This document shows, in pieces, positions 1-10,850 of a stretch of 64,000 nt of DNA; within the stretch, counting starts at the first letter, position 1, and every line of letters begins with the position of its first letter. The stretch lies in contig NZ_JAJTBG010000009.1 in NCBI RefSeq assembly GCF_021287045.1, positions 144,626-208,625 on the forward strand, in the 5' to 3' direction. Below the pieces are notes generated by a model. That model was not told the origin of the DNA. It ran no database searches and saw only the letters and a list, made by a program, of their open reading frames with translations. This stretch comes from Oryzomicrobium sp. Its GTDB lineage: Bacteria > Pseudomonadota > Gammaproteobacteria > Burkholderiales > Rhodocyclaceae. The translations under genes were made by a program, and so were the position numbers.

Positions 1-69
1 GACCTGGTGTTATGGATTTCCCCCGGCGTGCTGGGCAGCCGGCTGCTTGCCGCCGGGCGCCTGCCTTGA
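1..69 (+). CDS. C-terminal tail of an unidentified upstream gene (partial)
   Basis: The first 22 codons of the window are open and end in TGA at 67-69. The tail reads as a hydrophobic stretch (LVLWISPGVLGSRLLAAG) with normal high-GC codon use, which looks like the end of a real protein cut by the window edge. The family cannot be identified from this much sequence, and chance cannot be excluded. Confidence 0.3.
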   Translation, partial: DLVLWISPGVLGSRLLAAGRLP

Positions 70-177
70 TGCCTGGAAGCCTGGACCGGCCGAGCGGTAA
101 AATGCGCATTACTGCCGTTTTGCCACCGGCCATTCGGCTTATCCTAGGCCCGTATTCCGGCATCCCGTGTTCCGGCC

Positions 178-220
178 CACTCCCTGCACTCCCTGCACTC
201 CCTGCACTCCCTGCACTCCC
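178..220. repeat. 9-bp tandem repeat, 4.8 copies
   Basis: The unit CACTCCCTG is repeated perfectly at 178-186, 187-195, 196-204 and 205-213, followed by a partial CACTCCC. It lies about 105 bases upstream of the diguanylate cyclase start at 325, in the otherwise gene-free stretch 70-324. A TAAAAT at 97-102 could be a -10 element, but no good -35 partner is visible. Confidence 0.85.
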
Positions 221-324
221 GCATCGCCATCCCATGCCGCACCGACCGCTCCAGCCCGCCATCCCAGAGGGAATGCCGCTCCGGCCTCCCCAGGGGCACG
301 GCTGCGCCGGCAGCGCCTGAACCG

Positions 325-1563
325 ATGCCCGCCTCCCCCCACTTCACCCTCGACCTGCGCACCCTGCATCTGGTCATCTTGCTGGTCGGGATGGTGTCTG
401 CCGGCGCCCTGTGGCTCACCGGGCGGCGCCACGCGGCCATGCCCGGGGTCCGGGACTGGGCCTGGAGCACGGCCCTGATGGCTCTGGGCGGCCTGGGGAT
501 TTCCCTGCGCGGCATCGTGTGGGCGCCGATTTCCATCGTCGCCGCCAACGCCTGCATCATCGCCGGCAACGCCCTGCTGTGGCGGGGGATGAATACCTTC
601 CGCGGGCTGCCGGTGCATTTCGGCCAGGTGCTGTTTCCCACTGTGCTGACCGTCCTTTTCCAGTCCATTGCCCTGGGGCTTGGGCCGGACTGGCTGAGCG
701 GCCGCATCGTCTTCACCTCGATCATGGTCGGCGGCCTGGAACTGCTGATCGCCCATGCCCTGCTGCGCCCGGCGGCCCAGCCGACCACCATCGTCCACCG
801 CCTGATGGCGGCCCTGGCCCTGGTGGAAGCGGCCAACCACGGCACCCGCATCCTCGTCACCCTGGCCGAGGCGCCCACCGGCGACTACCTGGGGGGCGAC
901 CTCTACCAGAGCCTCTTCATCCTGATCGCCCTGGTGCTGGGCATCGCCAAAATCCTGGGACTGCTGACCCTGATCGGCGACCGCCTCCAGAGCGAGCTCA
1001 ATCGGGCCGCCAGCCACGACTTCCTCACCCAGCTGCCCAACCGCCGCGCCTTCACCGAGCAGGCCGGCCACGAGGTCGCGCGCATCGCCCGCAACGGCCG
1101 GCCGGCCACCCTGCTGCTGATCGACTTGGATCACTTCAAGGACCTCAACGACAGCCGCGGCCACGCCACCGGCGACGCCGCCCTGCAAGCCTTCAGCCGG
1201 CTCCTGGTCGGCTGCCTACGCCAGCATGACCTGGGCTGCCGCTATGGCGGCGAGGAATTCTGCGTGCTGCTGCCCGATACCGGCCACAGCGAGGGCCATG
1301 CCGTGGCCGAACGCATCCGCCAGGCGGCCGAAATCATGGCAGCCCAGGGCCAGGGCACCACCGTCAGCATCGGCCTGACCGCCATCGCCCCCGGCCAGGG
1401 CCTGGAAGACGCCATCAACCGAGCCGACCAGGCCCTCTACGCCGCCAAGCACGCCGGACGCAACCGCGTGGAGGAAGCGGGGATGGCCGTCGCTGGCCAT
1501 GACGCCCCACACCTGTACTCCCACTCCACTCCCCAACAATCCCAACCCATTTCCACCCCATGA
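325..1563 (+). CDS. Membrane-bound diguanylate cyclase (GGDEF)
   Basis: This 412-residue protein should make cyclic di-GMP from two GTP. The N-terminal half (roughly residues 8-220) is a series of hydrophobic helices without a recognisable sensor domain. The C-terminal GGDEF domain carries the active-site variant GGEEF at 308-312. An RxxD inhibitory site (RQHD, 299-302) sits five residues before it, so product inhibition is expected. No EAL or HD-GYP domain is present. Its stop overlaps the start of rfaE2 (ATGA), suggesting co-transcription, although the two functions have no obvious link. The signal sensed is unknown. Confidence 0.9.
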   Translation: MPASPHFTLDLRTLHLVILLVGMVSAGALWLTGRRHAAMPGVRDWAWSTALMALGGLGISLRGIVWAPISIVAANACIIAGNALLWRGMNTFRGLPVHFGQVLFPTVLTVLFQSIALGLGPDWLSGRIVFTSIMVGGLELLIAHALLRPAAQPTTIVHRLMAALALVEAANHGTRILVTLAEAPTGDYLGGDLYQSLFILIALVLGIAKILGLLTLIGDRLQSELNRAASHDFLTQLPNRRAFTEQAGHEVARIARNGRPATLLLIDLDHFKDLNDSRGHATGDAALQAFSRLLVGCLRQHDLGCRYGGEEFCVLLPDTGHSEGHAVAERIRQAAEIMAAQGQGTTVSIGLTAIAPGQGLEDAINRADQALYAAKHAGRNRVEEAGMAVAGHDAPHLYSHSTPQQSQPISTP

Positions 1564-2051
1564 CCGCCTACCCCGCTCCCGACTTCGAAGCCAAGATCTG
1601 CCCGCCCGACCAACTGGCCACTCGCGCCGCCACCCTGCCCCGCCCCCTGGTGTTCACCAACGGCTGCTTCGACATCCTGCACCGGGGCCACGTCACCTAC
1701 CTGGCCCAGGCCCGGGCCCTGGGCGCGGCCATGATCGTGGCCCTCAACTCGGACGCCTCGGTGAAGCGCCAGGGCAAGGGCGACGACCGGCCCATCAACA
1801 TCCTGGAAGACCGCCTGGCGGTGATGGCCTCCCTCGGCTGCGTGGACCTGGTGACCTGGTTCGACGAGGACACCCCCATCGCCCGCATCCTGGACGCCCG
1901 CCCCACCGTGCTGGTGAAGGGCGGCGACTGGCCCGTGGAGCGCATCGTCGGCGCCCCGGAAGTGCTCGGCTGGGGCGGCACGGTCCATTCCATCCCCTTC
2001 CGCCACGAGCGTTCCACCACCGCGCTGGTGAACAAGATCCGCGCGCTGTAA
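1560..2051 (+). CDS. rfaE2: D-glycero-beta-D-manno-heptose 1-phosphate adenylyltransferase
   Basis: The protein (163 residues) is the stand-alone adenylyltransferase half of HldE. It activates heptose 1-phosphate with ATP to ADP-heptose for the lipopolysaccharide inner core. The nucleotidyltransferase signature is clear: FTNGCFDILHRGH near residues 32-44, with the HxGH-type motif HRGH at 41-44. The length fits the single-domain form; the kinase domain is not encoded here, as is usual in betaproteobacteria with split rfaE. The ATG lies inside the stop codon of the preceding diguanylate cyclase gene, implying translational coupling. Confidence 0.93.
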   Translation: MTAYPAPDFEAKICPPDQLATRAATLPRPLVFTNGCFDILHRGHVTYLAQARALGAAMIVALNSDASVKRQGKGDDRPINILEDRLAVMASLGCVDLVTWFDEDTPIARILDARPTVLVKGGDWPVERIVGAPEVLGWGGTVHSIPFRHERSTTALVNKIRAL

Positions 2052-2130
2052 CGATTCGGGGTAGGCATCCTCCGTCATCCATCCCTGAACCGTCCCGTTC
2101 CCTCGCGCCCCGTCCCCTCGCCATAAAAGC

Positions 2131-2157
2131 AAAACCGCCGGCCCAAAGGGCCGGCGG
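2131..2157 (-). terminator. Rho-independent terminator of the symporter gene
   Basis: A perfect 10-bp stem (CCGCCGGCCC at 2135-2144 with its complement at 2148-2157) encloses an AAA loop. Read on the minus strand it is followed by TTTTGCTTTT. It lies 33 bases beyond the stop of the minus-strand gene at 2191. Confidence 0.8.
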
Positions 2158-2190
2158 CTCACGGGAAACACACCCAGGCAACCGCGCCCC

Positions 2191-3216
2191 TCACCCCTCC
2201 CGCGCGCCGTAGCGGGAGGCGAGCACCGAGCAGACGAACAGTTGCAGCTGGTGGTAGAGCATGATCGGCAGCACGATCAGCCCCAGGGCCGGGTGGGCGC
2301 CGAACAGCAGTTTGGCCATGGGTACGCCGGAAGCCAGGGTCTTTTTCGAGCCGCAGAATACGGCGGTGATCTCGTCCTCGGTGGCAAAGCCCAGGCGCCG
2401 GGCAGTCCAGGTGGTGAGAGCGAGGACGATGGCGAGCAGCACCGCCACGCCGGCCAGGGTCTGGGCCAGCACCTCCAGCCCCTGGTCGCGCCACACCCCG
2501 GAAGCCACCCAGTCGCAGAAGGCGCCGAACACCAGCAGCAGGATGACGAAGCGGTCGAGCAGGTTGGTGTAGCGCTTGAAGCGCACATGCCACTTGTGCA
2601 GCACCGGCCGCAGCGCCATGCCCACCACCAGGGGCAGCAGCAGCAGGCGGGCGATGGCCAGGGACGCTCCGGCCAGGGACTGGGTGTGACCGCCGCTGCC
2701 GCCCATGGTCACGCTGCCCAGTAGCAGGGCGATGAGCAGGGGGGTCATGACGATGCCGAGCAGGGTGGACAAGGTGGCGTTGAAGATCGCCGCCGGCACG
2801 TTGCCCCGGGCCAGGCCGGTCATGGCCACCGACGACGAGATGGTGGACGGCAGGGCGCACAGGTAGCAAAAGCCCAGCACCAGGCCCGGGGACACCCGGT
2901 CGCCCAGGGCGGCATTGGCGAGCCACCACAGAAGCGGGAAGACAGCGAAAGTGAACAGCTGCACCAGCACGTGCACCCGCCAGCGCATCAGGCCGTCGCG
3001 CAGGCTGGTCAGAGACAGCCCCAGGCCGTGCAGGAAGAACACCAGGGCGATGCCCACGTCGGTGACCTGGTCGATGTGCAGCAGGCCGCCGCTCTTGCCC
3101 AGGCCGGGGAATTGGCTGGCCAGGGCCACGGCGCCGAGCATGCCGACCAGGAACCAGTCCCGGATGACCCGGTTGAAGGTGCGCCAGAGGGTCTGGCCGA
3201 GGGAGAAGGCGGGCAT
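2191..3216 (-). CDS. Bile acid:sodium symporter family protein (YfeH-like)
   Basis: This 341-residue integral membrane protein has nine to ten predicted helices and resembles the YfeH/SBF-like branch of the bile-acid:Na+ symporter superfamily. Supporting motifs are the early sequence RDWFLVGMLGAV, a LPSTISSSVAMTGLARGN motif in the middle and SGVPMAKLLF near the end. The substrate is unknown; homologues are rarely real bile-acid carriers. I chose the ATG at 3216 because GGAG lies just upstream, and the longer reading to 3300 has no ribosome site. It is divergent from an AraC-type regulator 140 bases away, a likely controller. Confidence 0.85.
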   Translation of the reverse strand: MPAFSLGQTLWRTFNRVIRDWFLVGMLGAVALASQFPGLGKSGGLLHIDQVTDVGIALVFFLHGLGLSLTSLRDGLMRWRVHVLVQLFTFAVFPLLWWLANAALGDRVSPGLVLGFCYLCALPSTISSSVAMTGLARGNVPAAIFNATLSTLLGIVMTPLLIALLLGSVTMGGSGGHTQSLAGASLAIARLLLLPLVVGMALRPVLHKWHVRFKRYTNLLDRFVILLLVFGAFCDWVASGVWRDQGLEVLAQTLAGVAVLLAIVLALTTWTARRLGFATEDEITAVFCGSKKTLASGVPMAKLLFGAHPALGLIVLPIMLYHQLQLFVCSVLASRYGAREG

Positions 3217-3356
3217 GGGGAGCGCTCCGGAAAAGGCCGCAGCCGATGCGGGCGGCGGCGATTGCGCGGACACCCGCGCGGGAGGAAACTCTACGCCCAT
3301 CCCGTCTGTCCGACTTTCGACGGTCCGCCAACCGCCATCGCCAACCAGACAAGCCC

Positions 3357-4118
3357 ATGAAACGCGCCGTTCCCGCCCTCGCCGCCCTGCCCCGGCCCCT
3401 CTACAACCGCAGCGAATCCCTGCCCGACGGGTCGTGGACCGAGGTGCACCGCCACCCCTGGTGCCAGTTCTCCTACGCCATCAGCGGCGTGCTCGGGGTG
3501 CGCACCCCCACCGGCAACCACGTGGCCCTGCCTCGCTACGGGGTGTGGATTCCCCCCGGGGTGGACCACCAGGTGGAATCCCACCGCCCCACCGAGATGC
3601 GCAGCCTGTACCTGGCCCCCGAGGCCGCCGCCCGGATGCCGGCCGAGTGCCGGGTGCTGGAGGTGACGCCCCTGGCCCGGGAGCTGATCCGCGCCGTGGC
3701 GGCGCTGCCGGTGGAATACGACCCGGACGGCGAGGACGGCCGCCTGGTGCAGGTGCTGATCGACCAGCTGGCCCGTCTGCCCGCCGCCGCCTTCACCCTG
3801 CCCCTGCCGGCGGACGATCGGCTGGCAGCGCTGTGCGCGGCGCTCCAGGCCGACCCGGACGACCGCCGCACCCTGGCCGACTGGGCCGCCGAGGCCGGCG
3901 CCTCGGAGCGCACCCTGGCGCGGCGCTTCGCCCAGGACACCGGGCTGACCTTCCGCGAATGGCGCCAGCGCCTGCGCCTGCTCATGTCCCTGGCCGCCCT
4001 GGAGGCGGGCGAGAGCGTCACTGCCGTGGCCCTGTCCCACGGCTACGATTCGCCCTCGGCGTTCACTGCCGCCTTCCGCGCCTTCTTCGGCACCACACCC
4101 GGGGAATTGCGCGGCTGA
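3357..4118 (+). CDS. AraC family transcriptional regulator with cupin sensor domain
   Basis: This 253-residue regulator has an N-terminal AraC-type cupin (about 10-110; HRHPWCQFSYAISG and GVWIPPGVDHQVES are typical sugar-binding-cupin strands). A C-terminal pair of helix-turn-helix motifs occupies about 150-250, with SERTLARRFAQDTG in the first and SHGYDSPSAFTAAFRAFFG in the second. The ATG at 3357 starts the conserved region; an upstream extension to 3246 would add low-complexity residues only. It is divergent from the symporter-family gene, which it probably controls. The ligand is unknown. Confidence 0.9.
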   Translation: MKRAVPALAALPRPLYNRSESLPDGSWTEVHRHPWCQFSYAISGVLGVRTPTGNHVALPRYGVWIPPGVDHQVESHRPTEMRSLYLAPEAAARMPAECRVLEVTPLARELIRAVAALPVEYDPDGEDGRLVQVLIDQLARLPAAAFTLPLPADDRLAALCAALQADPDDRRTLADWAAEAGASERTLARRFAQDTGLTFREWRQRLRLLMSLAALEAGESVTAVALSHGYDSPSAFTAAFRAFFGTTPGELRG

Positions 4119-4341
4119 ACCGCCGCCGGGGCTGAACTTCCGGACGGATCGCCCCCCATCTCCCGGTCCAGACCGGAGCGCCCGGAAGCGAAACCAAAAA
4201 AACCCGGTCACGGCAGATGTGACCCCAGGTATGCAATCGCCGCTCCGGTTCGGATTATTATTGCAAGCCAGTACCAACGACCCACCGCCGCCCCTCGCCC
4301 TCCGGGACCGAGGCGTGGCGGTCATTGCTTTTGGAGGCCCC

Positions 4342-4728
4342 ATGCTCGCTGCCCTGACCCAACTCCTCATCTTCCAGCTGATCGGCGAGGTGATCGCCCG
4401 CTGGCTCGACCTGCCGGTGCCGGGCCCGGTGATCGGCATGCTGCTGCTGTTCGCCACCCTGGTGCTCGGCGACGGCCCCAGCCACGAACTGCAATCCACC
4501 TCCCAGGGCATCCTGCAACACTTGTCCCTCCTGTTCGTGCCCGCCGGCACCGGGGTGATGGTGCACTTCCACCGCCTGGAGGCGGAATGGCTGCCCATCG
4601 TCCTGTCCCTGGTGGTCAGCACCCTGCTCACCCTGGCCGTCACCGCCCTGGTGATGAAGGCCGTGGCGGCGCGGCGCGGCCCCGGAGCGCCGGCCGCGCC
4701 CACCGCTCCGGCCGGGGAGGGTGCGTAA
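4342..4728 (+). CDS. CidA/LrgA family holin-like membrane protein
   Basis: This 128-residue protein with four hydrophobic helices has the LrgA/CidA signature: IGEVIARWLDLPVPGPVIGM near the N-terminus and LSLLFVPAGTGVM in the middle. Family members influence murein hydrolase activity and, more recently, pyruvate or glycolate movement. The ATG at 4342 is preceded by TTGGAGG at 4331-4337; a longer reading from 4219 lacks this. The stop overlaps the ATG of the LrgB gene (TAATG), the usual two-gene arrangement. No LysR (CidR-like) regulator is adjacent. Confidence 0.9.
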   Translation: MLAALTQLLIFQLIGEVIARWLDLPVPGPVIGMLLLFATLVLGDGPSHELQSTSQGILQHLSLLFVPAGTGVMVHFHRLEAEWLPIVLSLVVSTLLTLAVTALVMKAVAARRGPGAPAAPTAPAGEGA

Positions 4729-5474
4729 TGAGCCCCCTGATCACCCCTCAGCCCCTTTCCGCCATCTGGGTCTACCTGTCGGCCTCGCCCCTGATGGGCC
4801 TGACCGTCACCCTGCTCGCCTACCAGGGTGCCTTCTGGGTGTACAAGCGGGCCGGCTTCCACCCCCTGGCCAACCCGGTGCTGCTCGCCGTGGTCACCCT
4901 GGTGACCCTGCTCACCGTCACCGGCGTGCCCTACCAGCGCTACTTCGACGGCGCCCAGTTCGTGCACTTCCTGCTCGGCCCGGCCACCGTGGCCCTGGCC
5001 CTGCCGCTGCACGCCCAGCTGAAGAAGGTGTGGTCGATGATCGTCCCGGTGCTGGTGGCCCTGGTGGTGGGCTGCCTGGTGGCGGCCCTGTCGGCCATCG
5101 CCATCGGCCACCTGCTCGGCGCCAGCACCGCCACCCTGATGTCCCTGGCCCCCAAGTCGGTGACCATGCCCATCGCCATGGGCATCGCCGAGCGCAACGG
5201 CGGCCTGCCCTCCCTGGCGGCAGTGCTGGTGATGGTCACCGGCATCCTCGGTGCGGTGACCGCCCCCTACCTGTTCAACGCCATGGGCCTCAAGGACCCG
5301 GCGGTGCGCGGCTTCGCCATTGGCGTGGCGGCCCACGGCATCGGTACCGCCCGGGCCTTCCAGTCCAGCGAGCAGGCCGGCGCTTTCTCGGCTCTGGCCA
5401 TGGGCCTCAACGGCGCCCTCACCGCCCTGCTGCTGCCGGTGATCCTGCCCTGGGTGCGCATCTGGACAGGCTGA
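4728..5474 (+). CDS. LrgB/CidB family membrane protein
   Basis: The 248-residue partner of the preceding LrgA-like protein. Diagnostic sequence is LAPKSVTMPIAMGIAE followed by a GILGAVTAPYLF helix and AAHGIGTARAF. It is expected in the inner membrane with the LrgA homologue. The start codon overlaps the upstream stop by one base, so translation is probably coupled. Whether this pair affects autolysis or transports glycolate/pyruvate (as PlgG-type fusions do) cannot be told from sequence. Confidence 0.92.
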   Translation: MSPLITPQPLSAIWVYLSASPLMGLTVTLLAYQGAFWVYKRAGFHPLANPVLLAVVTLVTLLTVTGVPYQRYFDGAQFVHFLLGPATVALALPLHAQLKKVWSMIVPVLVALVVGCLVAALSAIAIGHLLGASTATLMSLAPKSVTMPIAMGIAERNGGLPSLAAVLVMVTGILGAVTAPYLFNAMGLKDPAVRGFAIGVAAHGIGTARAFQSSEQAGAFSALAMGLNGALTALLLPVILPWVRIWTG

Positions 5475-5571
5475 ACGGGCCGACGACGTACCGGCGCATA
5501 TAGGCATAGGCCGGGCGGCGGGCGGGCCGGAACAGCGCTCCTTCGCCCCCCCGACCTCCCGGTGCCCGGGA

Positions 5572-6096
5572 TCACGCCTCCGGGCCGTCCTCTCCATCCC
5601 AATACCCGGCCGCCGGCCCGAGGCGGCCCACGTACTCCAGGGTCCGGGCCGCCTTGGCGCCCCCCGGGGGGGCACCGGCGAAGATCGCCACCTTGCCCGA
5701 ATCGGGATAGCCCATCACGTCCGGAGCGTGCATGGTGCTGACCACCAGGTAGCGCAGCGGGACGTCCGAATCGTTTTCCAGCTGGTGGGCCGTTTCCGGC
5801 CCGCCCGCCGGGGCCCCGAGCACATCCCCGGCCGCCACCGGACGGCGCTGGGAACCGAAGCGCCAGGTGCCGCGCCCTTCCAGGATCACCACCAGCTCCT
5901 CGTTGGCGTAGTGGTGGTGGCGCGGCCAAGCGCGCTTGCCCGGCGGCAGCTCCACCAGCCGGGCGCCCAGCCCCCGCAGGCCGAGCAAGGGGCCGAGCTG
6001 GGCGGCGCGGGCCTGGAAGTGTGCACCGTTGCCATGCTCGGCCAGCGGGAGGTCGGCCAGGGTAACGGCGGGGATTGCCGTCTCGGATGCGGACAT
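5572..6096 (-). CDS. Cupin-domain protein
   Basis: A 174-residue protein whose central part (about 45-125) is a conserved cupin barrel: PGKRAWPRHHHYANEE gives the GX5HXHX3-4E metal motif, and ETAHQLENDSDVPLRYLVVS the second motif. It probably binds a divalent metal; the reaction is unknown. The ATG at 6096 is preceded by AAAGGAG, so the five extra residues from 6111 are discarded. It lies 50 bases downstream of the YciI-like gene on the same strand. Confidence 0.85.
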   Translation of the reverse strand: MSASETAIPAVTLADLPLAEHGNGAHFQARAAQLGPLLGLRGLGARLVELPPGKRAWPRHHHYANEELVVILEGRGTWRFGSQRRPVAAGDVLGAPAGGPETAHQLENDSDVPLRYLVVSTMHAPDVMGYPDSGKVAIFAGAPPGGAKAARTLEYVGRLGPAAGYWDGEDGPEA

Positions 6097-6146
6097 TCTC
6101 GCTCCTTTCATGAGTGGTGCCGGGGCCCCGGCCGGTTAAGGGCAAA

Positions 6147-6470
6147 TCACGCGCCCAGGCGCGGCAGGGCCACGCTGTCCGGCGCCAGGTCGACGGGCAG
6201 CTCCGACGCCCGCAGCGTCGGCTGGAAGGCCAGTACCTCGAAGGCGGCCACGCCGGCCTGGTGGAACGGATCTTCCGCCAGCCAATCGAGCAGCGTATCC
6301 CGGGAGGGCGCCCGGGCGAGGAGGATGCCGCCCTGGCGCGGCTCTTGGGGGCCGGAGGCGAGGAAGCGGCCGGCGGCATAGCCCCGGTACAGGTAATCGC
6401 GGTGGGCCGCCAGGTGGGCGTCCACGTCCTCCAGAGGACGAATGTAGCGCAGTACGACGACATACAGCAT
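6147..6470 (-). CDS. YciI-like protein
   Basis: A 107-residue single-domain protein of the YciI fold (ferredoxin-like). The conserved parts are YVVVLRYIRPLEDVDAHLAAHRDYL at the start (His at the usual position), ASGPQEPRQGGILLA in the middle and a DPFHQAGVAAFEVLAFQP end. Such proteins are small cytoplasmic enzymes or binding proteins of mostly unknown function. It lies between the quinone oxidoreductase and cupin genes on the same strand, perhaps one transcript. Confidence 0.88.
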   Translation of the reverse strand: MLYVVVLRYIRPLEDVDAHLAAHRDYLYRGYAAGRFLASGPQEPRQGGILLARAPSRDTLLDWLAEDPFHQAGVAAFEVLAFQPTLRASELPVDLAPDSVALPRLGA

Positions 6471-6546
6471 GGTCGGAATCTCCAGATAAGGATGGGGCGA
6501 TGGGCGGACCGGGCCCGGCCCGCCGGTGCATCGTGGGGAGGGCGGC

Positions 6547-7584
6547 TCAGGGCAGGAGCAACAATGACCCGGAGGTCTCGCCCGCCTCCAGCCGGCGATG
6601 GGCCTCGGCGGCCTGTTCCAGGGGCAGGGTGCCCCCCACTTCCACCTTGAGGCCCGCGGCCAGACGCTCCAGGGTGGCTGCCGCCCCTTCCCGGTAGCGC
6701 GCCAGGTCGGTCATGAAGCGGAATACCCCGGGGCGGGACAGGGCGATGGAGCGGGCCGGGCCGAGCAGGGCCGGATCGACGAGGCCGATGTCACCGGCCA
6801 CCTGGCCGATGGACGCCGCCGTGCCGTAGGGGCGGACCGCCTCCAGGGTGCGGGCCAGGGTGGCGCCGCCGATGCCGTCGATGGCGTAATGCACGCCCTG
6901 GCCGTCGGTCAGCTCCTTCACCGCCGCGACGAAGTCCTCGTCCTTGTAGAGGATGGCGTGATCCAGGCCGTAGGCAGCCGCCAGCTCGGCCTTGGCGGCG
7001 CTGCCCACGGTGCCGATCACCGTGGCCCCCAGGGCCTTGGCCCACTGGGTCAGCACCAGCCCCAGCCCGCCGGCGGCGGCATGGACCAGCACCGTGTCGC
7101 CGGGCCGCAGGGGGCGGACGTGGGCGAACAGCATGTGGGCGGTGATGCCGCGCAGCATGGCGCCGGCGGCGCTGGCGTCGGACACCCCGTCGGGCAGGGG
7201 CACCGCCCGGGCGGCGGGGAAGTTGCGCGCGCTGGCGTAGCTGCCCGCCGGCGGCCCGGCGTAGGCCACCCGCTGGCCCAGGGCCAGGCCGTACTGCTCG
7301 GCGGCACCGGCCCCCAGGGCGACGATTTCTCCCACCCCTTCCACCCCCAGGGTGGCGGGCAGGGACGGCAGGGCGTAAAGGCCGGTGCGGTGGTAGATAT
7401 CGACGAAATTGACGCCGATGGCGCGGTGGCGGATCTGCACTTCCCCGGGACCGGGAGCGGGCAGGGGGCGATGTTCAACCTGGAGAGCAGCGGCGTCGCC
7501 GTAGCGGTGCAGGCGGACTTCGGTGGCGTGGGTCAGGGGCGCGCGGGGCGCCGCAACGGCGGCGGACGGGGCAAGGGATGACAT
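6547..7584 (-). CDS. NADPH:quinone reductase-like medium-chain oxidoreductase
   Basis: This 345-residue zinc-free medium-chain dehydrogenase resembles Qor. Residues about 45-80 have the GROES-like fold with NFVDIYHRTGLY, typical of quinone oxidoreductases. HAAAGGLG at 168-175 is the nucleotide-binding loop. It would reduce quinones or activated alkenes with NADPH. I chose the ATG at 7584 because GAGAGG precedes it; the upstream reading is unlike the family. It is divergent from a LysR-type gene about 210 bases away, its likely regulator. Confidence 0.9.
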   Translation of the reverse strand: MSSLAPSAAVAAPRAPLTHATEVRLHRYGDAAALQVEHRPLPAPGPGEVQIRHRAIGVNFVDIYHRTGLYALPSLPATLGVEGVGEIVALGAGAAEQYGLALGQRVAYAGPPAGSYASARNFPAARAVPLPDGVSDASAAGAMLRGITAHMLFAHVRPLRPGDTVLVHAAAGGLGLVLTQWAKALGATVIGTVGSAAKAELAAAYGLDHAILYKDEDFVAAVKELTDGQGVHYAIDGIGGATLARTLEAVRPYGTAASIGQVAGDIGLVDPALLGPARSIALSRPGVFRFMTDLARYREGAAATLERLAAGLKVEVGGTLPLEQAAEAHRRLEAGETSGSLLLLP

Positions 7585-7797
7585 GGCGACCTCTCGAAAC
7601 GGATGACGTGAAAAATGACGCCCCCAGGGCGGGCCGCTGGAAAGCCTCGGAAAAACCTCCAGAAACCCCGGGCCTCGCACCGTGTTGCTGGCGCAGCGCT
7701 ATTGCCCCGGGAGCGCATTGCCGGGCCACTGTAATCCGTTCAAAATCGCCCGAAAATTCCCAACAAATACACATTCACTGTGCAAAATTCACCAGAT

Positions 7798-8697
7798 ATG
7801 AACGTCCCCCTGCAATGGGACGACGTGCGCCACTTTCTCGCCCTGGCCCGGGAAGGCAGCCTGTCCGGCGCCGCCCGCGCTCTCAAGGTGGAGCACTCCA
7901 CCGTGGCCCGGCGCGTCGATGCCCTGGAGCAGGCCCTCCGGCTGCGCCTGTTCGACCGGCTGCCCCGGGGCTGGCACCTCACCCCGGAAGGGGAGGCCCT
8001 GGCCCAGCACGCCCTGCGCATGGAGGACGAGGCCCTGGCCTTCGGCCGCGCCGCTCTGGGCGTGGCCACCCTGTCCGGCACAGTGCGCCTCTCCGCCCCG
8101 CCGGTGGTGGCCAGCCACTTTCTCGTCCCGCGCCTGGGGCCTCTGCGCCGGCGCTGGCCGGACATCCGCCTGGAAGTGGTGGGCGAGGCCCGGGAGGCCA
8201 ACCTGACCCGGCGCGAGGCCGACCTGGCCCTGCGCCTCTCCCGCCCCAGCGCTCCCGGCCTGGTGGCCCGGCCCCTGGCGGAAATGGGCTACGGCCTGTT
8301 CGCCACGCCGGAATGGGCGGCCCGGCCGGCGACAGAGTGGGAATTCGTCGGCTACGACGAGAGCCTGCGCCAGGTGCCTCAGCAGCAATGGCTCGACAGC
8401 CTCACCGCCGGGCGCCCCACGGTGCTGCGCAGCAACGACCTGGCCGGCCTCTATCAGGCAGCCCGGGCCGGCCTGGGGGTGACCGCCCTGCCCTACTTCC
8501 TCGGCAACCGGGACGATGTACTGGTGCGCCTGCCCGCTTACGACTGCCCGACCCGACGCAAGCTGTGGCTGGTGCTGCACCCGGACCTGCGCCGCTCGCC
8601 CCGGGTACGGGCGGTGGCCGACGCCATCGCCGAACTGGTGATGGGGGAAGCCGCCCTGCTGGCGGGACGGCAGGCAGCGGCGGGGGACCCCGGCTGA
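7798..8697 (+). CDS. LysR family transcriptional regulator
   Basis: This 299-residue regulator has a standard N-terminal winged helix (about 5-65: FLALAREGSLSGAARALKVE and ARRVDALEQAL) and a LysR substrate-binding domain (about 90-290). The only reading further upstream begins with GTG at 7780 and adds six residues; ATG at 7798 is more likely. Divergent from the quinone oxidoreductase gene, so probably its regulator. The AT-rich 7735-7797 region between them is where an operator would lie. The inducer is unknown. Confidence 0.9.
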   Translation: MNVPLQWDDVRHFLALAREGSLSGAARALKVEHSTVARRVDALEQALRLRLFDRLPRGWHLTPEGEALAQHALRMEDEALAFGRAALGVATLSGTVRLSAPPVVASHFLVPRLGPLRRRWPDIRLEVVGEAREANLTRREADLALRLSRPSAPGLVARPLAEMGYGLFATPEWAARPATEWEFVGYDESLRQVPQQQWLDSLTAGRPTVLRSNDLAGLYQAARAGLGVTALPYFLGNRDDVLVRLPAYDCPTRRKLWLVLHPDLRRSPRVRAVADAIAELVMGEAALLAGRQAAAGDPG

Positions 8698-8875
8698 AGC
8701 CGGGGCCGGGCGGATGCGCCAGCCGTCCCGGGACCATCGGGCAGGGCGCCCCATTCCGCCCCATTACATCCCTTCCGCACACGCCCCCGGAGGGCGGCCC
8801 GAGCCTTCGGCATTTCCGAAGGCTGACCGCACCGGCGCAGCAAGCCCCGCGCCAGTACTTGCGCTTGGGGCAGTC

Positions 8876-8908
8876 AAAAAAACAGCCATCGGATTTTCCG
8901 ATGGCTGT
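8876..8908 (-). terminator. Rho-independent terminator of leuA
   Basis: A perfect 12-bp stem (ACAGCCATCGGA at 8882-8893 and its complement at 8897-8908) with a 3-base loop, followed on the minus strand by a run of six T (8876-8881). It lies 27 bases after the leuA stop. Confidence 0.92.
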
Positions 8909-8934
8909 GGCCATTTGGCACTGGGACAGAAGGG

Positions 8935-10802
<1,868 letters not shown>

Positions 10803-10850
10803 GACAGTCTCCGGAGGAGAAAAACGACGACGAAAGGGGAATCGAGGATG

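Noticed and set aside
12-320. 102-codon frame at the left edge
   Set aside because: Product driven by the 9-bp repeat (PALPALPALP) and Arg/Pro content; overlaps the repeat and has no ribosome site.
3291-5675. 794-residue open frame on the minus strand
   Set aside because: It is a shadow of the AraC and LrgA/LrgB genes. Its product is low complexity, and the plus-strand proteins have family signatures.
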